From Micromonospora eburnea (GTDB lineage Bacteria > Actinomycetota > Actinomycetes > Mycobacteriales > Micromonosporaceae), in assembly GCF_900090225.1 (NCBI RefSeq), contig NZ_FMHY01000002.1, positions 310,001 through 374,000 of the forward strand: a stretch of 64,000 nt of DNA. Reading direction: 5' to 3'. Under the pieces are notes generated by a model. It was not told the DNA's origin. It did not search any database and saw only the letters and a list, made by a program, of their open reading frames with translations. Both the position numbers and the translations under genes were made by a program. Shown in pieces: positions 24,887-33,540 of this stretch. Every line of letters starts with the position of its first letter. Within the stretch, counting starts at the first letter, position 1.

Positions 24887-27637
24887 GTGCCGAGCAACGC
24901 TGGAACCACCCGTCTGGTCATCGTCGAGTCACCGGCGAAGGCCAAGACGATCTCGGGCTACCTCGGCCCGGGGTACGTCGTGGAGGCCAGCTTCGGCCAC
25001 GTTCGGGACCTGCCCCGCAACGCGGCCGACGTGCCGGCCAAGTACAAGGGTGAGCCGTGGGCGCGGCTCGGCGTGGACGTCGACAACGGCTTCCACGCCC
25101 TCTACGTGGTCTCCGCCGACCGGAAGCAGCAGATCAGCAAGCTGACCAAGCTGGCCAAGGAGGTCGACGAGATCTTCCTGGCGACGGACGAGGACCGCGA
25201 GGGCGAGGCGATCGCCTGGCACCTGGTGGAGACGCTCAAGCCCAAGGTGCCGGTCAAGCGGATGGTGTTCCACGAGATCACCAAGCCGGCCATCCAGGCC
25301 GCGGTGGCCAACCCGCGGGAGATCGACCGGGACCTGGTCGACGCCCAGGAGGCCCGGCGCATCCTCGACCGGCTGTACGGCTACGAGGTCTCCCCGGTGC
25401 TGTGGAAGAAGGTCATGCCGAAGCTCTCGGCGGGCCGGGTGCAGTCCGTGGCGACCCGGATCGTGGTCGAGCGGGAGCGCCAGCGGATGGCCTTCCGCAC
25501 CGCCGAATACTGGGACATCCTGGCCAGCCTCACGGTGGCGAACCCGGGCGACGGCCCGCGGGCGTTCAACGCCACCCTGATCGCGTTGAACGGCGACCGG
25601 ATCGCCACCGGCAAGGACTTCGAACCGACCACCGGCCGGGTGAAGGCCGGTGCGGGCGTGGTCCACCTCGACGAGGGCGGGGCCCGGGGGCTGGCGGCAC
25701 GCCTGGAGGGCCGCCCGTTCACGGTCACCCGGGTCGAGGAGAAGCCCTACCGCCGCCGCCCGTACGCGCCGTTCATCACCTCCACGCTCCAGCAGGAGGC
25801 GGCCCGCAAGCTGCGGTTCTCGTCGCAGCAGACGATGCGCACCGCGCAGCGGCTCTACGAGAACGGCTACATCACCTACATGCGTACCGACTCGGTGAAC
25901 CTGTCGGAGACCGCCATCGCGGCGGCCCGTCGGCAGATCGTCGAGCTGTACGGCGAGCGCAGCGTGCCGCCGGAGCCGCGCCGCTACACCGGCAAGGTGA
26001 AGAACGCGCAGGAGGCGCACGAGGCGATCCGCCCGGCGGGGGACAACTTCCGCACCCCGGGCGAGGTGGCCAAGGAGCTGTCCGCCGAGGAGTTCAAGCT
26101 CTACGAGCTGATCTGGCGGCGCACCATCGCCTCGCAGATGACCGACGCGGTCGGCTCCAGCGTGTCGGTGCGGATCCGGGCGCTCTCCTCCGCGCAGGAG
26201 GAGGCCGACTTCGGCGCGACCGGCAAGACCATCACCGACCCGGGCTTCCTGCGCGCGTACGTCGAGTCGAGCGACGACGAGAACGCCGAGGCCGAGGACG
26301 CCGAGCGGCGGCTGCCCACCCTGGTCAAGGACCAGCCGCTGACCGCCGAGGAGTTGGCCGCGCAGGGCCACCACACCCAGCCGCCCGCCCGCTACACCGA
26401 GGCGTCGCTGGTCAAGGCGCTCGAAGAGCTGGGCATCGGCCGCCCGTCGACGTACGCGTCGATCATGCAGACCATCCAGGACCGCGGCTATGTCGTCAAG
26501 CGCGGCCAGGCGATGATCCCGTCGTTCCTGGCGTTCGCGGTGATCGGGCTGCTGGAGCGGCACTACCCGCGCCTGATCGACTACGACTTCACGGCCAGCA
26601 TGGAGAACGAGCTGGACGAGATCGCCGGCGGCGACCACGCGGCGGTGGACTTCCTCACCTCGTTCTACTTCGGCAGCGCCAACGGCACCGGCGACCAGGC
26701 CATCGCCCACGCCGGCGGGCTCAAGAAGCTGGTCACCGAGAACCTCAGCGACATCGACGCGCGCAGCGTCAACTCGATTCCGCTCTTCACCGACGAGGAG
26801 GGGCGCGAGGTCGTGGTCCGGGTCGGCCGGTACGGGCCGTACCTCCAGCGGGCGCTGCCGGGCGAGCCGACCGCGCCGACCGGTGAGGGCGAGGAGGGCG
26901 GCGCCCACGGCGACCGCGCGCCGATCCCGGAGGGCCTCGCGCCCGACGAGCTGACCCCGGAGAAGGTGCACGAGCTGTTCCTCGGCGGTGGGGGCGAGCG
27001 CAAGCTCGGCGACGACCCGGCCACCGGCGAGCCGATCGTGCTCAAGTCCGGCCGGTTCGGCCCGTACGTGGCCAGCGGGGAGCGTAAATCCTCGCTGCTG
27101 CGCTCGCAGTCGCCGGACACGCTCACCTTCGACGAGGCGCTCAAGCTGCTCAGCCTGCCCCGGCTGGTGGGGGTGGCCCCGGACGGGGCCGAGGTGTTCG
27201 CCAACAACGGCCGCTACGGCCCGTACGTCAAGCGCGGTGACGAGTTCCGCTCGCTGGACTCGGAAGAGAAGATGTTCACCGTCACGCTGGACGAGGCGCT
27301 CGCCCTGCTGGCCGCCCCGAAGACCCGCCAGCGTCGGGCCGCCGCGCCGCCGTTGCGGGAGATGGGCGCCGATCCGCTGACCGAGAAGCCGCTGGTCATC
27401 AAGGACGGCCGGTTCGGGCCGTACGTCACCGACGGGGAGACCAACGCGTCGCTGCGGCGCGGGCAGACCCCGGAGGCGCTGACCATCGAGGAGGCCTCCG
27501 AGATGCTCGCCGAGAAGCGCGCGAAGGGTCCGGCTCCGAAGAAGAAGGCAGCGGCGAAGAAGGCCGCACCGGCCAAGAAGGCCACCCCTGCCAAGAAGAC
27601 ACCGGCCAAAAAGGCAACCACGGCGAAGAAGAAGTAA
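24887..27637 (+). CDS. topA: DNA topoisomerase I
   Basis: A 916-residue type IA topoisomerase that relaxes negative supercoils. The TOPRIM domain carries IVESPAKAKTI near the start and ATDEDREGEAIAWHL. The active-site tyrosine is Y331 in YITYMRTDSVNLS, and GIGRPSTYASIMQTIQDRGY follows. The C-terminal part has GRFGPYV-type repeats and lacks cysteine zinc fingers, as in other actinobacteria. It ends in a Lys/Ala-rich tail (KKAAPAKKATPAKKT), known to help DNA binding and processivity. GTG 24887 is preferred over the in-frame GTG 24869 because GGGGAGAG is suitably spaced. A 13-bp hairpin follows. Confidence 0.97.
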   Translation: MPSNAGTTRLVIVESPAKAKTISGYLGPGYVVEASFGHVRDLPRNAADVPAKYKGEPWARLGVDVDNGFHALYVVSADRKQQISKLTKLAKEVDEIFLATDEDREGEAIAWHLVETLKPKVPVKRMVFHEITKPAIQAAVANPREIDRDLVDAQEARRILDRLYGYEVSPVLWKKVMPKLSAGRVQSVATRIVVERERQRMAFRTAEYWDILASLTVANPGDGPRAFNATLIALNGDRIATGKDFEPTTGRVKAGAGVVHLDEGGARGLAARLEGRPFTVTRVEEKPYRRRPYAPFITSTLQQEAARKLRFSSQQTMRTAQRLYENGYITYMRTDSVNLSETAIAAARRQIVELYGERSVPPEPRRYTGKVKNAQEAHEAIRPAGDNFRTPGEVAKELSAEEFKLYELIWRRTIASQMTDAVGSSVSVRIRALSSAQEEADFGATGKTITDPGFLRAYVESSDDENAEAEDAERRLPTLVKDQPLTAEELAAQGHHTQPPARYTEASLVKALEELGIGRPSTYASIMQTIQDRGYVVKRGQAMIPSFLAFAVIGLLERHYPRLIDYDFTASMENELDEIAGGDHAAVDFLTSFYFGSANGTGDQAIAHAGGLKKLVTENLSDIDARSVNSIPLFTDEEGREVVVRVGRYGPYLQRALPGEPTAPTGEGEEGGAHGDRAPIPEGLAPDELTPEKVHELFLGGGGERKLGDDPATGEPIVLKSGRFGPYVASGERKSSLLRSQSPDTLTFDEALKLLSLPRLVGVAPDGAEVFANNGRYGPYVKRGDEFRSLDSEEKMFTVTLDEALALLAAPKTRQRRAAAPPLREMGADPLTEKPLVIKDGRFGPYVTDGETNASLRRGQTPEALTIEEASEMLAEKRAKGPAPKKKAAAKKAAPAKKATPAKKTPAKKATTAKKK

Positions 27638-27649
27638 GGAACCCAAGAG

Positions 27650-27695
27650 ATCTTGGTACGTGCCTGCCCTCCGCGGGGCGGACACGTACCAAGAT
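27650..27695. terminator. bidirectional hairpin between topA and the lactone oxidase
   Basis: A perfect 13-bp stem, ATCTTGGTACGTG (27650-27662) with CACGTACCAAGAT (27683-27695), encloses a 20-base loop with its own small GC stem. It lies between the convergent stops at 27637 and 27709 and can serve both. Confidence 0.7.
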
Positions 27696-27708
27696 TCGGG
27701 GGTCGTGG

Positions 27709-29016
27709 TCAGGCGCCGAGGACTCGGGCCAGGTAGGGGTTGGTGAACAGGCGGTCGGGGTCCAGGCGGTCGCGGACGGTGAGGAAGTCGGCGAACTTCG
27801 GGTACGCGGTGGCAAGCGACGCCGCGTCCCGGTAGTGCAGCTTGCCCCAGTGCGGCCGACCGCCCAGTTCCGTCGCCACCTCCTCGAAGGCGCGGAAGTA
27901 CGGCTCGAAGGGCATGCCCACGTACTGGTGGATGGCGAGGTAGACCGAGTCCCGCCCGTATCCGTGGGAGAGCCAGATGTCGTCGGCGGCGGTGAACCGC
28001 ACCTCGACCGGGAAGAGCACCTTGAACGGCAGCCCGTCCACGATCCGCCGGAGCGCGTCGAGCGCGGCCGGCAGGACGGCACGGGGCAGGGCGTACTCCA
28101 TCTCCACGAAGCGGACCCGGCGCGGGGTGCAGAAGACCAGGTCGGAGCGGCCGGTGTAGGTGCGTTCGGTGAGCGCCCGGGCGGAGACCGCGCTGATCCC
28201 CGGGGCGAGCGCCGGCACGGCCCGGCCCAGCCGGCAGGCCCCGGCGAAGACGCTGTTGGCGAGGAACTCGTCGTCCAGCCAACCCCGCCAGCGGGGCAGC
28301 GGCCGGTCGTCGGCGTCCACCCGGTCGTTGGTCTTGACCTGCACCCGGGTCGTGTACGGGAACCAGTAGAACTCGACGTGGTCGTGCTCGCCGACCAGCG
28401 ACGGCAGGTCGGCCAACACCGCGTCCAGCGCCGCCGGCCGCTCGTGCGCGCGGAGCACGAAGGCGTCGACGCAGCGCAGCGTGACCTCGACCAGCACCCC
28501 GACCGCGCCGAGCCCGACCCGGGCGGCGGCGAAGACGTCGCGGTGCGCCTCCGCGGAGCAGTGCAGCACCTCGCCGGTGCCGGTGACCAGGGTCAGCGCC
28601 GTGACGAAGGTGGAGAGGCAGCCGAGCCGCGCGCCGGTGCCGTGGGTGCCGGTGGAGAGCGCGCCGGCCACGGTCTGCGCGTCGATGTCGCCGAGGTTGG
28701 GTAGGGCCAGGCCGTGGGTGGCGAGCAACTCGTTGAGGGCGTGCAGGGTCATCCCGGCCGGTACGGTGACCAGCCGGCGGGCGGCGTCGACGGTGACCCC
28801 GGTGTCCAGATCGGACAGATCGAGCCGGTGTCCGTCGGTCAGGGCGGCCCCGGTGAACGAGTGACCGCTGCCCACCGCCCGGATGGTCCGGCCAGCGCCG
28901 GCTGCGGCGCCGACCGCATCGACGACCTCGGCGACGGTCCGGGGGTGCGTCACAAGAGCGGCGGTGCTGTGCTGGTTGCCGGCCCAGTTGGACCAGGCGG
29001 CTGGCGTACCGGACAT
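27709..29016 (-). CDS. FAD-linked D-arabinono-1,4-lactone oxidase / sugar oxidase
   Basis: A 435-residue VAO-family flavoenzyme that oxidises sugar lactones or alditols with O2. The FAD domain has TIRAVGSGHSFTGAALTDG, in which H53 is the usual covalent FAD site, then LGDIDAQTVAGALSTGTHG. The C-terminal ALO domain ends with GGRPHWGKLHY, the substrate-loop HWGK motif. It is divergent from a TetR regulator, with an inverted repeat between them, and near a PLP amino-acid enzyme with which it is often paired in actinomycetes. The native substrate cannot be told from sequence. Confidence 0.9.
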   Translation of the reverse strand: MSGTPAAWSNWAGNQHSTAALVTHPRTVAEVVDAVGAAAGAGRTIRAVGSGHSFTGAALTDGHRLDLSDLDTGVTVDAARRLVTVPAGMTLHALNELLATHGLALPNLGDIDAQTVAGALSTGTHGTGARLGCLSTFVTALTLVTGTGEVLHCSAEAHRDVFAAARVGLGAVGVLVEVTLRCVDAFVLRAHERPAALDAVLADLPSLVGEHDHVEFYWFPYTTRVQVKTNDRVDADDRPLPRWRGWLDDEFLANSVFAGACRLGRAVPALAPGISAVSARALTERTYTGRSDLVFCTPRRVRFVEMEYALPRAVLPAALDALRRIVDGLPFKVLFPVEVRFTAADDIWLSHGYGRDSVYLAIHQYVGMPFEPYFRAFEEVATELGGRPHWGKLHYRDAASLATAYPKFADFLTVRDRLDPDRLFTNPYLARVLGA

Positions 29017-29108
29017 GGACGCTCCTAGACGTGAATAAGAACTGAATTCATATCAGGAACGTTGTGCCTGGTAAATACCGCAAGCGGGGCCCGCTCGTTG
29101 TACCGGTA

Positions 29109-29124
29109 GTCACAGTCTGGTGAC
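29109..29124. promoter_or_regulatory. inverted repeat, candidate TetR operator
   Basis: GTCAC-AGTCTG-GTGAC (29109-29124) lies between the divergent lactone oxidase and TetR genes, 40 bp before the TetR start. Such a site would allow autoregulation and control of the oxidase. Confidence 0.4.
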
Positions 29125-29163
29125 GTGTAGATAGGTTCATCCGTCGAAGGGGGGTGGCGCCGA

Positions 29164-29817
29164 GTGTCCACACCAGCCGCCACGACCGGGCCGCTGCGCC
29201 GCGTACCGGTGCAGGGTCGAAGTGTCGCGCGGGTCCAGCGGATGCTGGACGCCTGCGCCGAGCTCGTCGACGAGGTGGGGTACGAGGGGTTGACCACCAC
29301 CCTGCTGGCCGAGCGCGCCGAGGTCGCGATCGGCTCGGTCTATCAGTTCTTTCCGGACAAGCGGGCGATCGTGCAGGCGTTGACCCTGCGTACGCTGGAG
29401 TCCTACCTCCAGCGGCTCGACGAGCGGTTCGCCTCCGACGACCTGAGCGACTGGTGGGACGGCGTTGACGCGGCAATCGACGAGTACATCACGATGCACC
29501 GCACCGTCCCGGGGTTCCGTACCCTGCACTTCGGCGACGTGGTTGACCTGCACCTGCTCGACGAGCAGCGGGACAACAACGGCGTGATCGCCGACCAGCT
29601 CGCCCGGCTGCTCACCGAGCGGTTCGGCCTGGACGGCGTACCCGACTTCCGGTTCCATCTGGAGGTCGCGGTGGAGGCGGCCGACGCCCTGATCAAGCTG
29701 GCGTTCCGGCGTCGGCCGGAGGGCGACGAGCGGGTGCAGGTCGAGGCGAGGGCGCTGGTCCGGGAGTACCTGCACCGGCAGCTCGACGCCCGGACGGAGG
29801 CGGCCCAGCCGGGCTGA
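29164..29817 (+). CDS. TetR-family transcriptional regulator
   Basis: A 217-residue repressor. The N-terminal helix-turn-helix is ELVDEVGYEGLTTTLLAERA followed by EVAIGSVYQFFPDKRAIVQA (about residues 37-76). The C-terminal ligand domain contains DEYITMHRTVPGFRTLHF. GTG is the start, with AAGGGGGG about eleven bases upstream, rather far. It is divergent from the lactone oxidase, its most likely target. A hairpin at 29898-29930 follows. Confidence 0.93.
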   Translation: MSTPAATTGPLRRVPVQGRSVARVQRMLDACAELVDEVGYEGLTTTLLAERAEVAIGSVYQFFPDKRAIVQALTLRTLESYLQRLDERFASDDLSDWWDGVDAAIDEYITMHRTVPGFRTLHFGDVVDLHLLDEQRDNNGVIADQLARLLTERFGLDGVPDFRFHLEVAVEAADALIKLAFRRRPEGDERVQVEARALVREYLHRQLDARTEAAQPG

Positions 29818-29897
29818 GCCGGACGCGGCCGGCCCAGCGCCGGCGGCGTGACACCGTGCGGCGCCCGGGGGGTGCGGCAGCCGTGCGGGACGGGCAG

Positions 29898-29930
29898 CGG
29901 CGGGTTCCCGAGGTACGCCGGGACCCGCCG
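29898..29930. terminator. hairpin between TetR and the PLP enzyme
   Basis: CGGCGGGTTCCCG (29898-29910) pairs with CGGGACCCGCCG (29919-29930) with one bulged T. TCACCCTTTC follows on the plus strand, so it mainly ends the TetR transcript. It also lies 30 bases past the stop of the convergent gene. Confidence 0.5.
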
Positions 29931-29959
29931 TCACCCTTTCCGCCCGGCGGAACGCGTGC

Positions 29960-31168
29960 CTAGAGGAACGCGTGGCCCTCGCCCCGGTAGCTGGGCGCGG
30001 TGCCGACCACCTCGTCGCCGTCGACCAGGTGCAGCTCGTTCACCCGTTCGCACAGCTCGCCGGCCTTGGCATGGCGGAACCAGACCCGGTCGCCGACCCG
30101 CAGGGTGGTCGCGGCCGCACCGACGAGGGGGGTCTGCACCTCGCCGGCGCCCTCGGCCCCGAGCAGCTTCAGGCCCGCCGGCAGCCACGGGCGCGGCAGC
30201 CGGCTCTCCCCGGCCGCGCCCGAGGCGATCCAGCCGCCGCCGAGCACGGTGGCCAGTCCGGGCGCCGGCCGGCGGACCACGGCGCAGGCGAAGAACGCCG
30301 CCGGGGTGGGGCGCCAGGCCCGGTACGCGTCGAACAGCGTCGGCCCGTACAGGCCCGATCCCGCGGTGACCTCGGTGACCGCGGGATCGGCGCTGGTGGC
30401 GGCCACGCTGCCGGTGCCGCCGCCGTTGACGAACTCCAGGTCGGCGTGCTCGCGTACCGCGGCGACCGCCGCCGCCCGCCGGTCCAGCAGTTCCCGGTAC
30501 GAGCGGCGCTGGGCGGCCCGGATCGCCGCGCCGCGTACCTGCTGCCCGGGTGGCGCGTCGCCGAGCCCGGCGATCTGCGCCTCGTACGACATCAGGCCGA
30601 CCAGCCGGAAGCCCGGCCGGGTGGCGACGGCGGCGGCGAACGTGCCGGCCGCCCGGGCGCTGTGCACCGGGGAGCGGCGGACGCCCAGGTGCACCCGTCC
30701 GCCCAGGGGCCGCCAGGAGGCGTCCAGGTCGAGGCAGATCCGCAGCGCCGGCCGGCCCCCGGGCGGGCACACCGCGTCGACCAGGTCGAGCTGGCCGGGA
30801 TCGTCGACCATCAGGGTCACCGCGGCGGCGAGCGCCGGATCGGCGGCCAGTTCGGCGAGCGCTCCCCGGTTGGCCGTGGGATACGCCACCAGCACGTCGT
30901 CGCTGACGCCGGTACGCGCCAGCCAGATCGCCTCGGGCAGGGTGAACGCCATCACGCCCCGCCAGCCGGGTCGGGCCAGCACCCGGCTCAGCAGTTCCCG
31001 GGCGCGGACCGACTTGCTGGCGACCCGGAGCGGCTTGCCGGCGGCGCGGCTGACCAGCGCGTCCGCGTTGGCATCGAAGGCGGCGAGATCGACCACGGCG
31101 TACGGCGGGTCGAGGTGTGCGGTCGCGCGATCGAGTCGATCGCGAAGTTCGTCAGGATCGGTGGCCAC
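29960..31168 (-). CDS. PLP-dependent amino acid deaminase/aldolase (D-threonine aldolase/alanine racemase-like)
   Basis: A 402-residue fold-type III PLP enzyme. The N-terminal TIM barrel begins PPYAVVDLAAFDANADALV, and LRVASKSVR carries the Schiff-base lysine. FVNGGGTGSV is the phosphate-binding glycine loop. The C-terminal beta domain has VWFRHAKAGELCERVNELHL, the His/Cys metal site of D-serine dehydratase and D-threonine aldolase relatives. Together these suggest deamination or retro-aldol cleavage of D-amino acids. It lies beside the lactone oxidase as in other actinomycetes. Precise substrate unknown. Confidence 0.85.
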   Translation of the reverse strand: MATDPDELRDRLDRATAHLDPPYAVVDLAAFDANADALVSRAAGKPLRVASKSVRARELLSRVLARPGWRGVMAFTLPEAIWLARTGVSDDVLVAYPTANRGALAELAADPALAAAVTLMVDDPGQLDLVDAVCPPGGRPALRICLDLDASWRPLGGRVHLGVRRSPVHSARAAGTFAAAVATRPGFRLVGLMSYEAQIAGLGDAPPGQQVRGAAIRAAQRRSYRELLDRRAAAVAAVREHADLEFVNGGGTGSVAATSADPAVTEVTAGSGLYGPTLFDAYRAWRPTPAAFFACAVVRRPAPGLATVLGGGWIASGAAGESRLPRPWLPAGLKLLGAEGAGEVQTPLVGAAATTLRVGDRVWFRHAKAGELCERVNELHLVDGDEVVGTAPSYRGEGHAFL

Positions 31169-31299
31169 GTCTGCACGCTAACTGTCTGGGGGGTAATGCG
31201 AAATACCCTCGCGTCTGTCCGGGCTGCGGTCGATGGTGCCGGCGGCCTAGGCTCGGCAAGCAGGCGAATGTCGCGGGGGGAGTGCGTCCCGCCCACGAC

Positions 31300-31305
31300 T
31301 AAAGT
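31300..31305 (+). promoter_or_regulatory. -10 element of the MFS-dTMP kinase gene
   Basis: TAAAGT lies 12 bases before the ATG at 31318. A transcript starting about six bases after it would leave almost no leader for that ATG. It would instead give about 42 bases before an in-frame ATC (31354) that has a perfect GGAGG seven bases upstream. The start of the protein is therefore uncertain. Confidence 0.4.
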
Positions 31306-31317
31306 GTTCCACCGGGG

Positions 31318-33540
31318 ATGCCCAGCTCTGGGCCGGCACGTGGAGGTACGGCCATCGAAAGCCAGAAGAACGGCGAGTCGCCCGGCGTGTCGCCACCCGC
31401 GGCTCAGGCCGACCGGTCCGGGGCCGCCGCCATCCGCTCGGTGCTGCGTATCCGGCCGTTCCGCCGGCTGTGGATCGTGCTCGGCGTCGCGTCCTTCGGT
31501 GACTGGCTCGGCCTGCTCGCCACCTCCGTCTTCGCCGCCGCCCAGGTCTCCGGCGACACCGCCAAGGGCGCGGCGTTCGGCACGGTGATCGCGATCCGGC
31601 TGCTCCCCGCCCTGCTGCTCGGCCCGGTCGCCGGCGTCTTCGCCGACCGCTTCGACCGGCGCTGGACGATGGTCATCTGTGACCTCCTGCGCTTCGTGCT
31701 CTTCGCCTCCATCCCGCTGTACGCGCTCACCGGCGCCAGCGGCGGGCTCGTCGTCACCTGGGCCGCGATCGCGACCTTCCTGATCGAGACGGTCACCCTG
31801 ATGTGGCTCCCGGCCAAGGAGGCCGCGGTCCCCAACCTGATCCCGCGCGCCCGGCTGGAGACGGCCAACCAGCTCACCCTGATCACCACGTACGGGCTCA
31901 CCCCGATCGCCGCCGCGCTCGTCGCCGCGGTGCTCGACCGCAGCGTGCGGGGGCTGGCCGGGGGCAGCATGCCGAGCTGGGCCGAGCCGGCCCAGCTCGC
32001 GCTCTGGGTCAACTCGTTCTCCCGGCTGGCCACCGCCATCGTGGTCGCCGTCGGGATCAGGGAGATCAGCCAGGTCCGGACCGGCGAGCGCGAGTCCACC
32101 GAGCAGGGCATGGTGCGCCAGTTCACCGAGGGCTGGCGGTTCATCGGCCAGACTCCGCTGGTCCGTGGTCTGGTGCTCGGCATCTTCGGCGCGTTCGCCG
32201 GCGGCGGCATCGTGGTCGGCACGGCCAAGTTCTTCGCCGCCTCGCTCGGCGCCGGCGACGCCGCGTTCTTCCTGCTCTTCGGCGCGATCTTCATCGGCCT
32301 GGCGATCGGCATCGGGGCCGGCCCGATGATCGTGCGGGACATGTCCCGGCGGCGCTGGTTCGGCATGAGCATCGTGCTGGCCAGCGCCTCGGTGCTGGTG
32401 CTCGCCTTCGCGATCCACCTCTCCATGGCGATCCTCGGCGCGATCCTGGTCGGCGCGGGGGCCGGCATGGCCTTCCTGGCCGGCACCACCCTGCTCGGCG
32501 GCGAGGTCGCCGACGAGGTACGCGGCCGGGTCTTCGCGGTGGTGCAGATCGGCACCCGGCTGGTGCTGATCCTGGCCATCGCGCTGAGCAGCATCCTGGT
32601 CGGGGTCGGCGGCTCGCGCCAGCTATCCATCGCCGACCTGGGCATCTCGGTCTCCTCGACCCGGCTGCTGCTGCTCGCCGCGGGCGTCGCCGGCATCTTT
32701 GCCGGGATCAGCGCGTTCGGCCAGATGGACGACAAGAAGGGCGTGCCGGTCCTCGCCGACCTGTGGGGCTCGATCCGGGGCCGCCCGCTGATGCCGGCCG
32801 AGCCCTTCGCCTCCAGCGGCCTCTTCGTGGTCTTCGAGGGCGGCGAGGGCGCCGGCAAGTCCACCCAGCTCGCCGCGCTCGCCGAGCGGCTGCGCGGCCA
32901 GGGGCGGGACGTCGTGGTCACCCGCGAGCCCGGGGCCACCGCCGTCGGTGAGCGGATCCGCGCGCTGGTGCTGGAGACCGAGGGGGCCGAGGCCCCGTCG
33001 CCGCGCGCCGAGGCGCTGCTCTACGCCGCCGACCGGGCGCACCATGTCGCCACCGTGGTCCGGCCGGCGCTGGTCCGGGGCGCGGTGGTGATCAGCGACC
33101 GGTACGTCGACTCGTCCCTGGCCTACCAGGGGGCCGGTCGTACGCTGCCGGCGGAGGAGGTCTCCTGGCTCTCCTCGTGGGCCACCGGCGGGCTCAAGCC
33201 CGACCTGGTGGTGCTCCTCGACGTCGACCCGCGCACCGGCCTGAGCCGGGTCGAGTCCCGCAGCCAGGGCACCGACCGGCTGGAGGCCGAGTCGATCGCG
33301 TTCCACGAGCGGGTCCGGTACGCCTTCCTCGACCTGGCCGCCGCCGACCCCAAGCGTTACCTGGTGCTCGACGCCGCCCGGCCGGCCGAGGAGATCGCCG
33401 AGGCGGTCGCCCGCCGGGTGCGGGAGTTCCTGGCCGACCCGGCCGGCATCGTGCACCCGCGGCCGGCCCACGGCCCGGACACCACGGTCCAGCCCGAGTT
33501 ATCCGAGGCGGAGCTGGTGGCCATGGAGCGCCGCACCTGA
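31318..33540 (+). CDS. tmk: MFS transporter fused to thymidylate kinase
   Basis: A 740-residue two-domain protein. Residues about 45-470 are a major-facilitator-like membrane domain (GVASFGDWLGLLATSVF, GVFADRFDRRW). Residues about 500-700 are dTMP kinase, which makes dTDP for DNA synthesis: P-loop GGEGAGKS at 508-515, TREPG loop, DRYVDSSLAYQG and LDVDPRTGL. The same fusion occurs beside topA in Streptomyces. ATG 31318 is nearly leaderless; the in-frame ATC at 31354 has the better ribosome site. The stop overlaps holB (TGATG), which fits a replication operon. The role of the transporter half is unknown. Confidence 0.93.
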   Translation: MPSSGPARGGTAIESQKNGESPGVSPPAAQADRSGAAAIRSVLRIRPFRRLWIVLGVASFGDWLGLLATSVFAAAQVSGDTAKGAAFGTVIAIRLLPALLLGPVAGVFADRFDRRWTMVICDLLRFVLFASIPLYALTGASGGLVVTWAAIATFLIETVTLMWLPAKEAAVPNLIPRARLETANQLTLITTYGLTPIAAALVAAVLDRSVRGLAGGSMPSWAEPAQLALWVNSFSRLATAIVVAVGIREISQVRTGERESTEQGMVRQFTEGWRFIGQTPLVRGLVLGIFGAFAGGGIVVGTAKFFAASLGAGDAAFFLLFGAIFIGLAIGIGAGPMIVRDMSRRRWFGMSIVLASASVLVLAFAIHLSMAILGAILVGAGAGMAFLAGTTLLGGEVADEVRGRVFAVVQIGTRLVLILAIALSSILVGVGGSRQLSIADLGISVSSTRLLLLAAGVAGIFAGISAFGQMDDKKGVPVLADLWGSIRGRPLMPAEPFASSGLFVVFEGGEGAGKSTQLAALAERLRGQGRDVVVTREPGATAVGERIRALVLETEGAEAPSPRAEALLYAADRAHHVATVVRPALVRGAVVISDRYVDSSLAYQGAGRTLPAEEVSWLSSWATGGLKPDLVVLLDVDPRTGLSRVESRSQGTDRLEAESIAFHERVRYAFLDLAAADPKRYLVLDAARPAEEIAEAVARRVREFLADPAGIVHPRPAHGPDTTVQPELSEAELVAMERRT

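Noticed and set aside
24929..28282. 1117-codon minus-strand frame over topA
   Set aside because: It is antisense to topA, Arg/Val/Leu/Gly biased and crosses the topA terminator; no recognisable domain.
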